In this document: piece by piece, positions 9,447-17,742 of the stretch
Numbering within the stretch: position 1 is the first letter of the stretch
How the letters are laid out: the number at the start of each line of letters is the position of its first letter
Program-made: the position numbers and the translations under genes
Source: JAMLHH01 sp037189845
Lineage (GTDB): Bacteria > Bacteroidota > Bacteroidia > Chitinophagales > JADIYW01
DNA length: 64,000 nucleotides
Reading direction: 5' to 3'
Assembly (NCBI GenBank): GCA_037189845.1
Contig: JBBCIS010000003.1
Coordinates: 124,001-188,000 of the forward strand
The notes under the pieces: model-generated
What the model was told of the DNA's origin: nothing
Databases searched by the model: none
Seen by the model: only the letters and a program-made list of their open reading frames with translations

Positions 9447-10226
9447 ATGACACATCCAATCAGAAGAGTCCATATCATTCGTTATCTGCAACCTTTAAGA
9501 GAAGGCGGCTCCCTACCCGGTCTGATAGAGGCAGATGATGATTTTCTATACGTGATAAAATTTCGCGGCGCAGGACAAGGTAGAAAGGCATTGGTTGCGG
9601 AACTAATCTGTGGCGAACTTGCAAGAATCTTAGGTTTCAAAATGCCGGAACTTGTTTTTGCTGATCTGGATGAAGGTTTCGGCAGATTAGAACCGGATGA
9701 AGAAATACAGGATTTGCTCAAATTCAGCACCGGCATGAATCTCGGAGTACATTTCCTCTCCGGAGCACTGACATTTGATGCAGTTGTCAATGACGTAGAT
9801 GATACACTGGCATCCAAAATCGTCTGGTTCGATGCCTGGCTCATGAATGTGGACCGCACTGTTCGCAACACTAATATGCTCATCTGGAATCGTGAGCTCT
9901 GGCTCATTGATCATGGCGCAGCACTATATTTTCATCACAACTGGGAATCCTGGCAGGATGCCATACAAAAACCTTTTGTACAGATACGCCAGCACGTGCT
10001 ATTGAAACAGGCAAAAAATCTAGAGAAAATTGATGCAGATTTCAAGAAGATTTTAACACAGGAAGTCCTTCGTAGTATCGTCGATATCATTCCTGACGAA
10101 TGGCTCGAAAATGATGGGGATGAATGTACGGCTGCAGAAAAAAAATCTGCCTACTTCAGTTTCCTCAACGAGCGGTTACAACACAGTCATCACTTTATAC
10201 AAGCAGTCTATGATGCCCAGAAATGA
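9447..10226 (+). CDS. HipA-like protein kinase (HipA_2 type)
   Basis: 259 residues, about half the length of classical HipA. FLYVIKFRGAGQGRKALVAE near residue 30 contains the nucleotide-binding Lys and Gly-rich loop. WFDAWLMNVDRTVRNTNMLI near residue 132 holds the catalytic D-R and N-T-N residues, and LWLIDHGAALYF near residue 153 is the metal-binding Asp (DHG in place of DFG). It therefore looks catalytically complete. Its 3' end overlaps the DUF3037 gene, a pairing I recognise from other bacteria. HipA kinases phosphorylate translation targets in toxin-antitoxin systems; whether this shorter family is a toxin is not established here, and no HipB-like HTH gene is adjacent. Confidence 0.8.
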   Translation: MTHPIRRVHIIRYLQPLREGGSLPGLIEADDDFLYVIKFRGAGQGRKALVAELICGELARILGFKMPELVFADLDEGFGRLEPDEEIQDLLKFSTGMNLGVHFLSGALTFDAVVNDVDDTLASKIVWFDAWLMNVDRTVRNTNMLIWNRELWLIDHGAALYFHHNWESWQDAIQKPFVQIRQHVLLKQAKNLEKIDADFKKILTQEVLRSIVDIIPDEWLENDGDECTAAEKKSAYFSFLNERLQHSHHFIQAVYDAQK

Positions 10227-10596
10227 CGTGTACGAATACGCAGTTTTGCGCCTGGTTCCTCGTGTAGAGCGTGAGGAATTTATCAATATAGGAGTATTGC
10301 TGTTGTGTCGCAAACAAAAATTTGGCGGAGTGAAGTATCATGTCAACCACGAACGCGTACAGGCTTTATTTCCTGAGGCAGATATTCCCTTGATAGAAAA
10401 TCAGCTGCGTCTGTTTACCAAAATTTGTCAGGGAGACAAAGCTGCCGGACTCATAGCCAATCAGGAACTACACGAAAGATTTCGATGGCTTACTGCCAAC
10501 AGAAGTGCCATGATACAATGTTCGCCGGTACACATCGGACTGACCACTGATGCGGGAGCAACTCTGGAAAATCTTTTTGAGAAAATAATTTTATAG
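10210..10596 (+). CDS. DUF3037 family protein
   Basis: 128 residues from ATG 10210 (a second ATG follows at 10213); the frame is open further upstream but that part lies inside the kinase gene. The N-terminus YEYAVLRLVPRVEREEFINI-GVLLLCR is the DUF3037 signature. The start overlaps the last 17 nt of the HipA-like kinase gene, indicating translational coupling and a likely shared function. No enzyme motif or signal peptide is seen, so it is cytoplasmic; a regulator or substrate of the kinase is inference. Confidence 0.8.
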   Translation: MMPRNDVYEYAVLRLVPRVEREEFINIGVLLLCRKQKFGGVKYHVNHERVQALFPEADIPLIENQLRLFTKICQGDKAAGLIANQELHERFRWLTANRSAMIQCSPVHIGLTTDAGATLENLFEKIIL

Positions 10597-10601
10597 GATT
10601 T

Positions 10602-10715
10602 GGGCGGCACCCGCCGCGGCGGGTCGGGCATTCGACATGTAGTCCTGCATCCCGATAACAATCGGGATTTCGGAGCTATAGTCTCATTCCCTGCCGTAGC
10701 AGAGCTACTCGCAAG
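10602..10715 (+). repeat. Dispersed structured intergenic repeat, copy A
   Basis: A GC-rich element after the DUF3037 gene. It has a 16-bp perfect palindrome at 10609-10624 (ACCCGCCGCGGCGGGT), TCGGGCATTCG next to it, an 8-bp stem-loop at 10649-10668 (ATCCCGAT-AACA-ATCGGGAT), and ends with TTCCCTGCCGTAGCAGAGCT. The order GGG..., TCGGGC-TTCG, CCGAT hairpin, CCCTGCC...GAGCT recurs at 21255-21365, so this is a family of interspersed elements. About 100 bp separate it from the next gene. Confidence 0.6.
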
Positions 10716-10815
10716 ATCTTCGGTTACTTGTATTCTGTCAAAACTTCACGTTATTGTCGTTTTACGGATGCATTGCCGAACTTTTCGTATTTTCAGTTCG
10801 CTTTATAATACTACC

Positions 10816-11229
10816 ATGAAACAAATTTTCATTTTGCTGCTCATGACATTGCCCATGTCTTCGCTATCTGCACAGACATCATATTCAAACAGCTCATTAC
10901 AACCCGTTTTTACAGGAATTTCACCCTCTTTTCCGGGAGGAGCCGAAGCGAAAAAGAAATTTATTTCAGAAAACATCCGTTATCCCGAAGAAGCGAAAAC
11001 CAATAGAATTGAAGGAACTGTAGAATTGAAATTTATTGTAGAAACCAATGGCCAGCTCAGTAATTTTGAAATCACCAACGATCCCGGAGGTGGTTTAGGT
11101 GAAGAAGCACTCAGAATTTATCAGTTGATGCCTGCCTGGGAACCAGGAAGACTTAAAGGAGAGTCTGTCAGAATACCTGTCACAGAAACACTAAACTTCA
11201 AACTGAAACTTCAACCTATAAAAAAATAA
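10816..11229 (+). CDS. Secreted TonB C-terminal-domain protein (1 of 4)
   Basis: 137 residues from ATG 10816, the start that gives a proper signal peptide (MKQIFILLLMTLPMSSLSAQ); the upstream extension of the frame is the repeat element. The mature part is one TonB C-terminal domain: PSFPGGAEAKKKFISENIRY, EGTVELKFIVETNGQLSNFE, NDPGGGLGEEALRIYQLMPA-WEPG. Unlike true TonB there is no transmembrane anchor kept in the membrane and no proline-rich spacer, and no exbB/exbD nearby. It would be a free periplasmic domain. Three bases separate it from the next paralogue, so the array is probably one operon. Confidence 0.85.
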   Translation: MKQIFILLLMTLPMSSLSAQTSYSNSSLQPVFTGISPSFPGGAEAKKKFISENIRYPEEAKTNRIEGTVELKFIVETNGQLSNFEITNDPGGGLGEEALRIYQLMPAWEPGRLKGESVRIPVTETLNFKLKLQPIKK

Positions 11230-11232
11230 TCG

Positions 11233-11673
11233 ATGAAACAATTCATCATCTTGATTTGCTTTTTAGCATTTCTATGTAATGCAAATGCCCAAAACACAGT
11301 AACTACACCAGTATATCATCCAGAGCATCCAGATAGTTTATTATTTGAAATAGTCGAGGAACAACCTGAATTTCCGGGAGGGTTGAATGCCATGATGCTG
11401 TTTATTCGGGACAATGTAAAATATCCACAAGAAGCACTGAACAAAGAAATTGCAGGAACGGCTGTCGTAAAATTTGTGGTAGAAAAAGACGGCTCGCTGA
11501 CAAATATCGAAGTGGTCAGAGATCCGGGCGGGGGTTTGGGAGCAGAAGCGGAAAGGATCATCCGAGAAATGCCAAAATGGACTCCGGGCGCACAAAGAAA
11601 CCAACCTGTAAGAGTACAAATGATGGCACCTATTAGGTTCAGTCTCACCAAAAAATCGAAAAATAAAAAGTAA
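11233..11673 (+). CDS. Secreted TonB C-terminal-domain protein (2 of 4)
   Basis: 146 residues: signal peptide MKQFIILICFLAFLCNANAQ, a short linker, then a TonB C-terminal domain from about residue 42 (EEQPEFPGGLNAMMLFIRDN) to the end, with AGTAVVKFVVEKDGSLTNIE and RDPGGGLGAEAERIIREMPK-WTPG. Closely related to its neighbours; the stop codon is followed after one base by the ATG of the next copy. No lipobox, so probably soluble in the periplasm. It may bind TonB-dependent receptors or peptidoglycan-linked partners; that is inference from the domain only. Confidence 0.85.
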   Translation: MKQFIILICFLAFLCNANAQNTVTTPVYHPEHPDSLLFEIVEEQPEFPGGLNAMMLFIRDNVKYPQEALNKEIAGTAVVKFVVEKDGSLTNIEVVRDPGGGLGAEAERIIREMPKWTPGAQRNQPVRVQMMAPIRFSLTKKSKNKK

Positions 11674-11674
11674 A

Positions 11675-12094
11675 ATGAAATCAATTTTCTTTCTTTGCAC
11701 ATTCATAACAGCTTTTCAAATAGCTTCAGCACAAACTACAGCCTCAGAAAAGCCATCCGCACTTGCTGATACTTCTAAAATTTTTGAAATAGTTGAAAAT
11801 CAACCGGAATTCCCGGGAGGAGTGAACGCAATGATTAAGTTCATTTCGAGTAATGTAAAATATCCCAAAAAAGCTCTGGACAAAAAAATAGAAGGTACAG
11901 TCGTCATACAGTTTATTGTAGAAAAAGATGGTACCCTTACTAACCTCGATATTATCAGAGACCCGGGAGGAGGATTAGGAAAAGAGGGGTTGAGAGTGGT
12001 CAAACTAATGCCTAATTGGAAACCAGGCTCACAAAAAGGCAAAAATGTCAGAGTAAAAATGTCAGCGCCTATCAGATTTAGAATCACAAAGTAA
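11675..12094 (+). CDS. Secreted TonB C-terminal-domain protein (3 of 4)
   Basis: 139 residues: signal peptide MKSIFFLCTFITAFQIASAQ and a TonB C-terminal domain from about residue 40 (ENQPEFPGGVNAMIKFISSN, EGTVVIQFIVEKDGTLTNLD, RDPGGGLGKEGLRVVKLMPN-WKPG). It starts one base after the preceding stop. The linker (SEKPSALADTSKIFEIVE) is nearly the same as in the next gene (SEKSPISADTSKIFEIVE), marking these two as the youngest duplicate pair. Confidence 0.85.
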   Translation: MKSIFFLCTFITAFQIASAQTTASEKPSALADTSKIFEIVENQPEFPGGVNAMIKFISSNVKYPKKALDKKIEGTVVIQFIVEKDGTLTNLDIIRDPGGGLGKEGLRVVKLMPNWKPGSQKGKNVRVKMSAPIRFRITK

Positions 12095-12109
12095 TAACCT
12101 ATAACAGAC

Positions 12110-12871
12110 ATGAAATATATTTTACTCATTTCCATATTTATAGCATCATATCAAATCACCTTTGGTCAAGCTAGTACTTCAGAAAAATCACCAATTTCTG
12201 CTGACACTTCCAAAATTTTTGAAATCGTTGAAGCTCAACCGGAATTTCCGGGAGGTCCCAATGCCATGATGGCATTTATCTCCTCCAATGTAATGTATCC
12301 GGAAATAGCATTGGAAAATGGAATTGAAGGGACAGTAGTTGTACAATTTGTAATAGAAAAGGATGGCTCCATCACAGATATCAAAGTCGTAAGAGACCCG
12401 GGTGGAGGATTAGGTCGGGAAGCTGAAAGAGTCATCAAAGAAATGCCTAAATGGTCTCCTGGCAGACAAAAAGGAGAACCTGTGAGAGTAAAAATGTCTG
12501 CTCCCATTAGATTCAGACTAAAGCGGGATATCCCAATGAAAGTATTAGAAGACAACTCTATTTATCTTAAAGCGGATCAAAACGCAACATATTCTGGTGG
12601 TGAGGATGCTATGAAAAGCTACATCACTTCTCAACTCGTCATTCCTAGCATTGTAAAAAAGAAACAAATAGAAGGGACAGCTCTTATCTATGCCATAGTC
12701 GAAAAAGATGGGACATTATCTAATATCGCCATACAGGAATCACTCTGTCCGGAGTGTGACGAAGAAGCCATCAGGATCATTTCCGGCATGCCCGCATGGA
12801 CACCTGCTGTTCTTAAAAATGAAATAGTCAGATCTGTAGTTTTAATACCTGTTTATATGAAAAAACAGTAG
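12110..12871 (+). CDS. Secreted protein with two TonB C-terminal domains (4 of 4)
   Basis: 253 residues. After the signal peptide (MKYILLISIFIASYQITFGQ) a typical domain spans about residues 40-137 (EAQPEFPGGPNAMMAFISSN, RDPGGGLGREAERVIKEMPK). A second, diverged copy fills about 150-253 (YSGGEDAMKSYITSQLVIPS, EGTALIYAIVEKDGTLSNIA). In it DPGGG is replaced by a CPECDEEA stretch with a C-x-x-C pair. Last gene of the array, 15 bp after copy 3. The tandem domain may let it bridge two partners. Fusion of two array members is the simplest origin. Confidence 0.85.
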   Translation: MKYILLISIFIASYQITFGQASTSEKSPISADTSKIFEIVEAQPEFPGGPNAMMAFISSNVMYPEIALENGIEGTVVVQFVIEKDGSITDIKVVRDPGGGLGREAERVIKEMPKWSPGRQKGEPVRVKMSAPIRFRLKRDIPMKVLEDNSIYLKADQNATYSGGEDAMKSYITSQLVIPSIVKKKQIEGTALIYAIVEKDGTLSNIAIQESLCPECDEEAIRIISGMPAWTPAVLKNEIVRSVVLIPVYMKKQ

Positions 12872-12960
12872 ATTTTTTATTCAAATTATCTTTCCCCTCA
12901 TATTAAAAAATAGACGCACAATTTATTTGCGTAGTTTCGCAGAACTCAAATTTTTGAAAC

Positions 12961-14184
12961 ATGCGCAAATTAACACTATTACTTACAGTCATAGCTTTGA
13001 CTGTATTTTCCTGTAAGAAAACAGAGGTTTTTGACATTGATGACACCTACATCTACAAAGGTCCTTTGGGAGATGTTGTAAAAATCATTTCCGACAAAAC
13101 GATGTCGGCTGAAGAGATTGAGGCATATTTACCTACCGATGTATCTCAGTATATTTCAATTTCTCACACCGTGAGAATACTGACATTAGAATATAAATCG
13201 GAAAACAAAGACGGGAAAACGGTTGTTGCCAGCGGCACAATTATGATTCCGGATATTACAGACTCTGATTTACCTATTGCCAGCTATCAACATGGTACTA
13301 CCATTGAAAAAACAGCTGTACCATCAATGGACACCAGAGGTATGGAATATCTTCTCAATCTCGGATTGACTGGAAGCAGCAGGATTATCTCCTGTATTCC
13401 AGATTATCTGGGATTAGGCACCGGTGAAGGACGGCACCTGTATCTTAATCCGAAAGAACAAGCCAATTCGGTAAGAGATATTATCCGGGCTGCCAGAAAG
13501 ATTATATTATCAGAAAAGAAAATCACATTGAAAGAAGATGTTTATCTTTTCGGGTATTCTCAGGGAGGACATGCAACTATGGCTGCCCAAAGAGAAATGG
13601 AGCTGCATTATCCCAAAGAATTTAAACTGAAAGCATCTGCACCGATGGCTGGTCCTTATGCATTGAGCAGAACCAAACAGTTTGAAATGCTTTTTGATTC
13701 TGTGTATTACCCGAATCCTTTTTATTTCCCATACATATTGGTCAATCTAAAGGCATCTCACCCTGAATATATCTCATCTTATTCAGATGTATTAATTTCT
13801 CCTTATGCAGAAAGAGTAGATGAAATTTTAGACGGCAAACACAATTTTTGGCAGGCAAATGCACAGTTTTCCAACTATATTAACACTATGATCAGGGAAG
13901 ATGTCAAAGAAGCTGTCAAAAACGATCCGGAACATCCACTGAGAAAAGCTGCGAGGACATTGGATCTGACCGAAGACTGGATTCCTAAAACTCCTACCCG
14001 TTTATATCATTGCAGCGGCGACAGGGATGTTTTTATAGAAAATGCAATTTATGCTGATTCTGTTTTCAGAGCAAAAGGAGCTCCGGTAGAATTCATCAAT
14101 GGAGGCAATTATAATCACGGCGATTGTGCTCCGTACGCTATGGTAGCAACTAAGATGTGGCTGGATTCTTTCCTGAACGAATAA
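12961..14184 (+). CDS. Lipase/esterase-like alpha/beta-hydrolase lipoprotein
   Basis: 407 residues. The N-terminus (MRKLTLLLTVIALTVFSCKK) is a lipoprotein signal with the lipid-bearing Cys at residue 18. The hydrolase fold shows YQHGTTIEK near residue 105 (oxyanion strand), FGYSQGGHATMAAQ near residue 197 with the nucleophile Ser in G-Y-S-Q-G, and near the C-terminus PTRLYHCSGDRDVFIE (acid) and NYNHGDCAPY (His). The layout, with a lid-like insertion between nucleophile and acid, resembles secreted lipases of the fungal LIP type. It probably acts on esters in the envelope. A single transcription unit closed by a bidirectional terminator. Confidence 0.8.
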   Translation: MRKLTLLLTVIALTVFSCKKTEVFDIDDTYIYKGPLGDVVKIISDKTMSAEEIEAYLPTDVSQYISISHTVRILTLEYKSENKDGKTVVASGTIMIPDITDSDLPIASYQHGTTIEKTAVPSMDTRGMEYLLNLGLTGSSRIISCIPDYLGLGTGEGRHLYLNPKEQANSVRDIIRAARKIILSEKKITLKEDVYLFGYSQGGHATMAAQREMELHYPKEFKLKASAPMAGPYALSRTKQFEMLFDSVYYPNPFYFPYILVNLKASHPEYISSYSDVLISPYAERVDEILDGKHNFWQANAQFSNYINTMIREDVKEAVKNDPEHPLRKAARTLDLTEDWIPKTPTRLYHCSGDRDVFIENAIYADSVFRAKGAPVEFINGGNYNHGDCAPYAMVATKMWLDSFLNE

Positions 14185-14217
14185 TCTTGTATTTTAAATT
14201 TTACACTCAGTATAAAA

Positions 14218-14257
14218 ACAAAACCGGAATTTCTGTCTGAAGGAATTCCGGTTTTGT
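14218..14257. terminator. Bidirectional terminator between convergent genes
   Basis: A perfect 14-bp stem ACAAAACCGGAATT (14218-14231) / AATTCCGGTTTTGT (14244-14257) with a 12-nt loop and A/T runs on both sides. It serves the lipase-like gene on the plus strand and the decarboxylase gene on the minus strand. Confidence 0.85.
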
Positions 14258-14276
14258 TTAATATTCATTCACTTAA

Positions 14277-15221
14277 TTACGGAGTCACTACGCTTTTGAA
14301 ATACTCCAGAGTTTTAGTGAGGCCATATTTTCTGTCTACTTGGGGAGACCAGTCTAAAATCTCTTTTGCTTTGGTAATATCCGGACATCTCTGTTTCGGA
14401 TCATCGACAGGCAACGGATGATAAGTAATTTTACTGCCGGTTCCTGTCAGTTCTATAATTTCCTCCGCCAGTTGTTTCAAAGTAATCTCCTGAGGATTGC
14501 CTATGTTCACCGGCAAGTGATAGTCACTTAATAGCAATCTGTAAATCCCTTCTACCAGATCATCTACATAGCAGAAAGATCTCGTCTGCATACCGGTACC
14601 AAATAAAGTAATATCTTCCTCTTTAAGAGCCTGTGACATAAATGCGGGAATAGCCCGTCCGTCATTGACCCTCATTCTCGAACCATAGGTATTGAAAATC
14701 CTGACAATGCGGGTTTCTATTTTATGATAGTTATGATATGCCATAGTGATAGACTCCATGAATCTTTTGGCTTCATCATATACACCTCTTGGCCCTACAG
14801 AATTGACATGCCCCCAATATTCTTCAACCTGTGGATGCACTTCCGGATCGCCATATACTTCAGATGTTGAAGCAACAAGTATTCTTGCATTCTTATCCTT
14901 TGCCAATCCCAACAGATTGTGGGTTCCTAATGCACCCACTTTCAAAGTCTGGATAGGGATTTTTAAATAATCTATCGGACTGGCCGGAGAAGCAAAGTGT
15001 AAAATATAATCCAATGATCCAGAAACATGTACAAACTTCGTCACGTCATATTCATGGAATTCAAAGCTACCTGAATCAAACAGATGCTCAATATTGGAAA
15101 TTGATCCTGTAGACAGATTATCCATCCCGATGACCTTGTATCCTTCTTTGATAAACCTGTCACACAGATGTGAACCCAAAAATCCGGCAGCACCGGTTAT
15201 CAATACTGTTTTCTGTTTCAT
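14277..15221 (-). CDS. uxs: UDP-glucuronate decarboxylase (UDP-xylose synthase family)
   Basis: 314 residues, an extended short-chain dehydrogenase. TGAAGFLGSHLCDRF at residue 8 is the NAD-binding G-x-x-G-x-x-G loop; STSEVYGDPEVHPQ-x-E-YWG and YDEAKR (catalytic Tyr-x-x-x-Lys) follow, then TRIVRIFNTYGSRM and GMQTRSFCYVDDLVEG. These are characteristic of UXS enzymes, which oxidise and decarboxylate UDP-glucuronate to UDP-xylose (or its 4-keto intermediate). Its start overlaps the stop of the UDP-glucose dehydrogenase gene by 4 nt (ATGA), so the two steps UDP-glucose to UDP-glucuronate to UDP-xylose are made together for surface glycans. Confidence 0.9.
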   Translation of the reverse strand: MKQKTVLITGAAGFLGSHLCDRFIKEGYKVIGMDNLSTGSISNIEHLFDSGSFEFHEYDVTKFVHVSGSLDYILHFASPASPIDYLKIPIQTLKVGALGTHNLLGLAKDKNARILVASTSEVYGDPEVHPQVEEYWGHVNSVGPRGVYDEAKRFMESITMAYHNYHKIETRIVRIFNTYGSRMRVNDGRAIPAFMSQALKEEDITLFGTGMQTRSFCYVDDLVEGIYRLLLSDYHLPVNIGNPQEITLKQLAEEIIELTGTGSKITYHPLPVDDPKQRCPDITKAKEILDWSPQVDRKYGLTKTLEYFKSVVTP

Positions 15222-16528
15222 AAGATGTTTTCTCTTCCGATGCTATAATATTTAAAACCCAATGATTTCATCTTTTGCAAATCATACAGGTTCCTACCAT
15301 CAAAAATAACTTTGTCTTTCAACAATTCAGCTATTCTATCAAAATCCGGAGTTCTGAAAATAGACCATTCTGTAGCAATCACCAAAGCATCTGAATTTTT
15401 CAACGCAAGATATGGGTCTGCACAATATTCCACTTTATCACCTAATATTTTCCTGGTATTGGCCATTGCTTCAGGATCATATACCGAAATGACAGCCCCT
15501 GATTCCAGCAATTTTTCAATCATTACCAATGCCGGAGCTTCTCTTATATCATCCGTACTGGGCTTAAATGCCAATCCCCATAATGCAATTTTTCTGCCTT
15601 GTAGATTTTGCTCAAAATAGCCGGCTATTTTAGGTAAAAGAGATTGCTTTTGCTGTTCATTGACTGAATGTACAGCATCCAGTATCTGAAACGAATAATC
15701 ATTCTCCCGGGCAATATGCTTCAATGCCTGTACATCTTTCGGAAAGCAGCTTCCACCATATCCGATCCCTGCAAATAAAAATCTTTTCCCTATCCGGTCA
15801 TCTGCTCCGATTCCTAATCTGATATCATCAATATTAGCTCCTACCTTCTCACACAGCTGAGCAATCTCATTCATGAAAGTAATCTTAGTCGCCAAAAATG
15901 CATTCGCAGCATACTTGGTCAGTTCAGCAGATTTTTCATCCATAAAATAGATAGGATTGCCCTGACGGATATATGGCGCATATAACTCTTTCATAGTACT
16001 AATAGCTCTCGGAGACGTAGTTCCGATAATAATTCTATCCGGTTTCATAAAATCTGCGATTGCCATACCTTCTCTCAAAAACTCCGGATTCGAAATCACA
16101 TCCACTTCATGAGTAGTATTTGGCTGTACCAGATTTCTCACCAGATCAACGGTTCCAACAGGAACAGTACTTTTATTGACAATAATTTTATACCCGTTGA
16201 CAAATGCACCTAACTGCTTTGCAACATTTAATATATAAGACAGATTTGCAGAACCATCCTCTGCTGAAGGCGTAGGCAATGCTAAAAAGATAATATCAGA
16301 TTTTGTAACTGCACTTTCTATATCTGTTGTAAAAGACAATCTGCCGTGAGCCAGATTATACTGGAGCATTTTTTCCAGTCCTGATTCATAAATAGTAGGA
16401 ATTCCTTTGGATAACAATTCAACTTTTTCAGGATCAATGTCTACACAGATTACTTGATTACCGGTTTCCGCAAGACATACACCTGTCACCAAACCTACAT
16501 AACCTGTTCCTATTACTGCAATATGCAC
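15218..16528 (-). CDS. ugd: UDP-glucose 6-dehydrogenase
   Basis: 436 residues. The N-terminal Rossmann motif is IAVIGTGYVGLVTGVCLAET. FLALPTPSAEDGSANLSYI, NKSTVPVGT and NPEFLREGMAI follow in the usual order, then the active site GIGYGGSCFPKDVQAL with the catalytic Cys near residue 260. The C-terminal UDP-binding domain has GLAFKPSTDDIREAPAL. It makes UDP-glucuronate with two NAD+. First gene of the two-gene ugd-uxs operon; the promoter is not obvious in the upstream gap. Confidence 0.95.
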   Translation of the reverse strand: MHIAVIGTGYVGLVTGVCLAETGNQVICVDIDPEKVELLSKGIPTIYESGLEKMLQYNLAHGRLSFTTDIESAVTKSDIIFLALPTPSAEDGSANLSYILNVAKQLGAFVNGYKIIVNKSTVPVGTVDLVRNLVQPNTTHEVDVISNPEFLREGMAIADFMKPDRIIIGTTSPRAISTMKELYAPYIRQGNPIYFMDEKSAELTKYAANAFLATKITFMNEIAQLCEKVGANIDDIRLGIGADDRIGKRFLFAGIGYGGSCFPKDVQALKHIARENDYSFQILDAVHSVNEQQKQSLLPKIAGYFEQNLQGRKIALWGLAFKPSTDDIREAPALVMIEKLLESGAVISVYDPEAMANTRKILGDKVEYCADPYLALKNSDALVIATEWSIFRTPDFDRIAELLKDKVIFDGRNLYDLQKMKSLGFKYYSIGRENIL

Positions 16529-17013
16529 TTTTTATTTTTAGCATGAATTTATAATAATTATCAAACATTCTAAGCATACTGAGTGGCTCTTCTGCCTGTA
16601 ATCATGATTTTTGTACCCTTTCTCAAACTGAAAAGCCTTTCCCACAGGGCGTTCCCACTTAACTTTTTAGCGAATATTCGACAGTCAATTATCCAAAGAG
16701 ATGGCCACGAATTCACTAATAAATGGATAAATCATTCCTGTAACTACCCCTGACAGGTAGTCTGGTTATAAATGATAGTAAAAGACTTATATGCTACACC
16801 GAAAATTTCAATTCGTGTATTAATGGCAAATAATAAGCTTTCAAATGCGAACGCCGTACCTTTCCCGGAAGTAATTTGATTTTTCAAATCTGAATTATTT
16901 TAAAACAGGCTGTAACACTGAAGCCGGCTTATTTCAGGACTATGCAAAAGCCCGGCGCCTGAATGATCTTTTTACCGTAAATTCAGCATTATTCCGAACA
17001 TTTAATCACCAGA
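16529..17013. other. 485-bp intergenic gap between divergent ugd and dtd
   Basis: No supportable gene. It carries a short hairpin (CTACC-CCTGACA-GGTAG near 16745) and must hold the divergent promoters, but no clear TAnnTTTG box was found. The first about 150 bp and the C/G-rich stretch near 16920-16965 could be remnants; nothing was recognised. Confidence 0.4.
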
Positions 17014-17463
17014 ATGAGAGTTATCATACAAAGAGTTTCCAAAGCACAGGTCATTTCTGATGGCATATTAACCGGACAAATTAATCAGGGATTGTTGCTT
17101 CTGCTAGGTATTCACCCGGATGATACCGAAAAAGATATTCAGTGGCTCATCCATAAAATCATTCAAATGAGGATTTTTTCTGATGAAAACGGTAAAATGA
17201 ATCTTTCTGTAAAAGATATTCATGGCGGGATACTCGTGGTAAGCCAATTCACATTATTTGCCAGTAGCAAAAAAGGTAATCGTCCCAGCTTCATCAATGC
17301 AGCAGCACCTCCGGTTGCCGTTCCGTTGTACAATCAGTTTCTGGATACTGTAAAAAAATCAGGTTTTGATGTACAGGCAGGAATATTTGGCGCTGACATG
17401 AAAATAGAGCTGGTGAATGATGGACCAGTGACAATAATAATTGATTCTCAACATCCCGAATAA
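17014..17463 (+). CDS. dtd: D-aminoacyl-tRNA deacylase
   Basis: 149 residues, the normal length. The N-terminus MRVIIQRVSKAQV and the catalytic motif VVSQFTLFAS (S-Q-x-T-L) near residue 77 identify the DTD1 family, with the cross-subunit motif normally N-x-G-P-V-T seen here as NDGPVTIIID near the C-terminus. It hydrolyses D-aminoacyl (and mischarged glycyl) tRNAs and so protects translation. The 279 bp after it, before nrdB, hold no gene. Confidence 0.95.
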   Translation: MRVIIQRVSKAQVISDGILTGQINQGLLLLLGIHPDDTEKDIQWLIHKIIQMRIFSDENGKMNLSVKDIHGGILVVSQFTLFASSKKGNRPSFINAAAPPVAVPLYNQFLDTVKKSGFDVQAGIFGADMKIELVNDGPVTIIIDSQHPE

Positions 17464-17742
17464 GTTTTAAATTTTGCAAACTTTTCCCGGAAATATTATT
17501 CACTTTTTGCACAAAAAAATGTGAAGAAAAATTCAAAGTCCTGAATCACTTGCAAACACTGAATACTATTCACAATTCACACAGAGTGTTGAAAAAAGAA
17601 ATCAAAATCCTTGAAAGGATGATGTAGTTTAGTTGAGGATTGTTGTTAGAGGTTTTGTGTCTGTTTTGACAATTATGAACTGACAGCAATAGTCATTTGT
17701 TATTTCCTTACCCGGGAATGTTATAAATAGAATAGTTTAGAG

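Noticed and set aside
10600..10815. N-terminal extension of the first TonB-CTD gene
   Set aside because: The frame is open but runs through the structured repeat; the ATG at 10816 starts a clean signal peptide.
16529..17013. tRNA or small RNA gene in the ugd-dtd gap
   Set aside because: Only a short hairpin; no cloverleaf or T-loop sequence found here or in other gaps.
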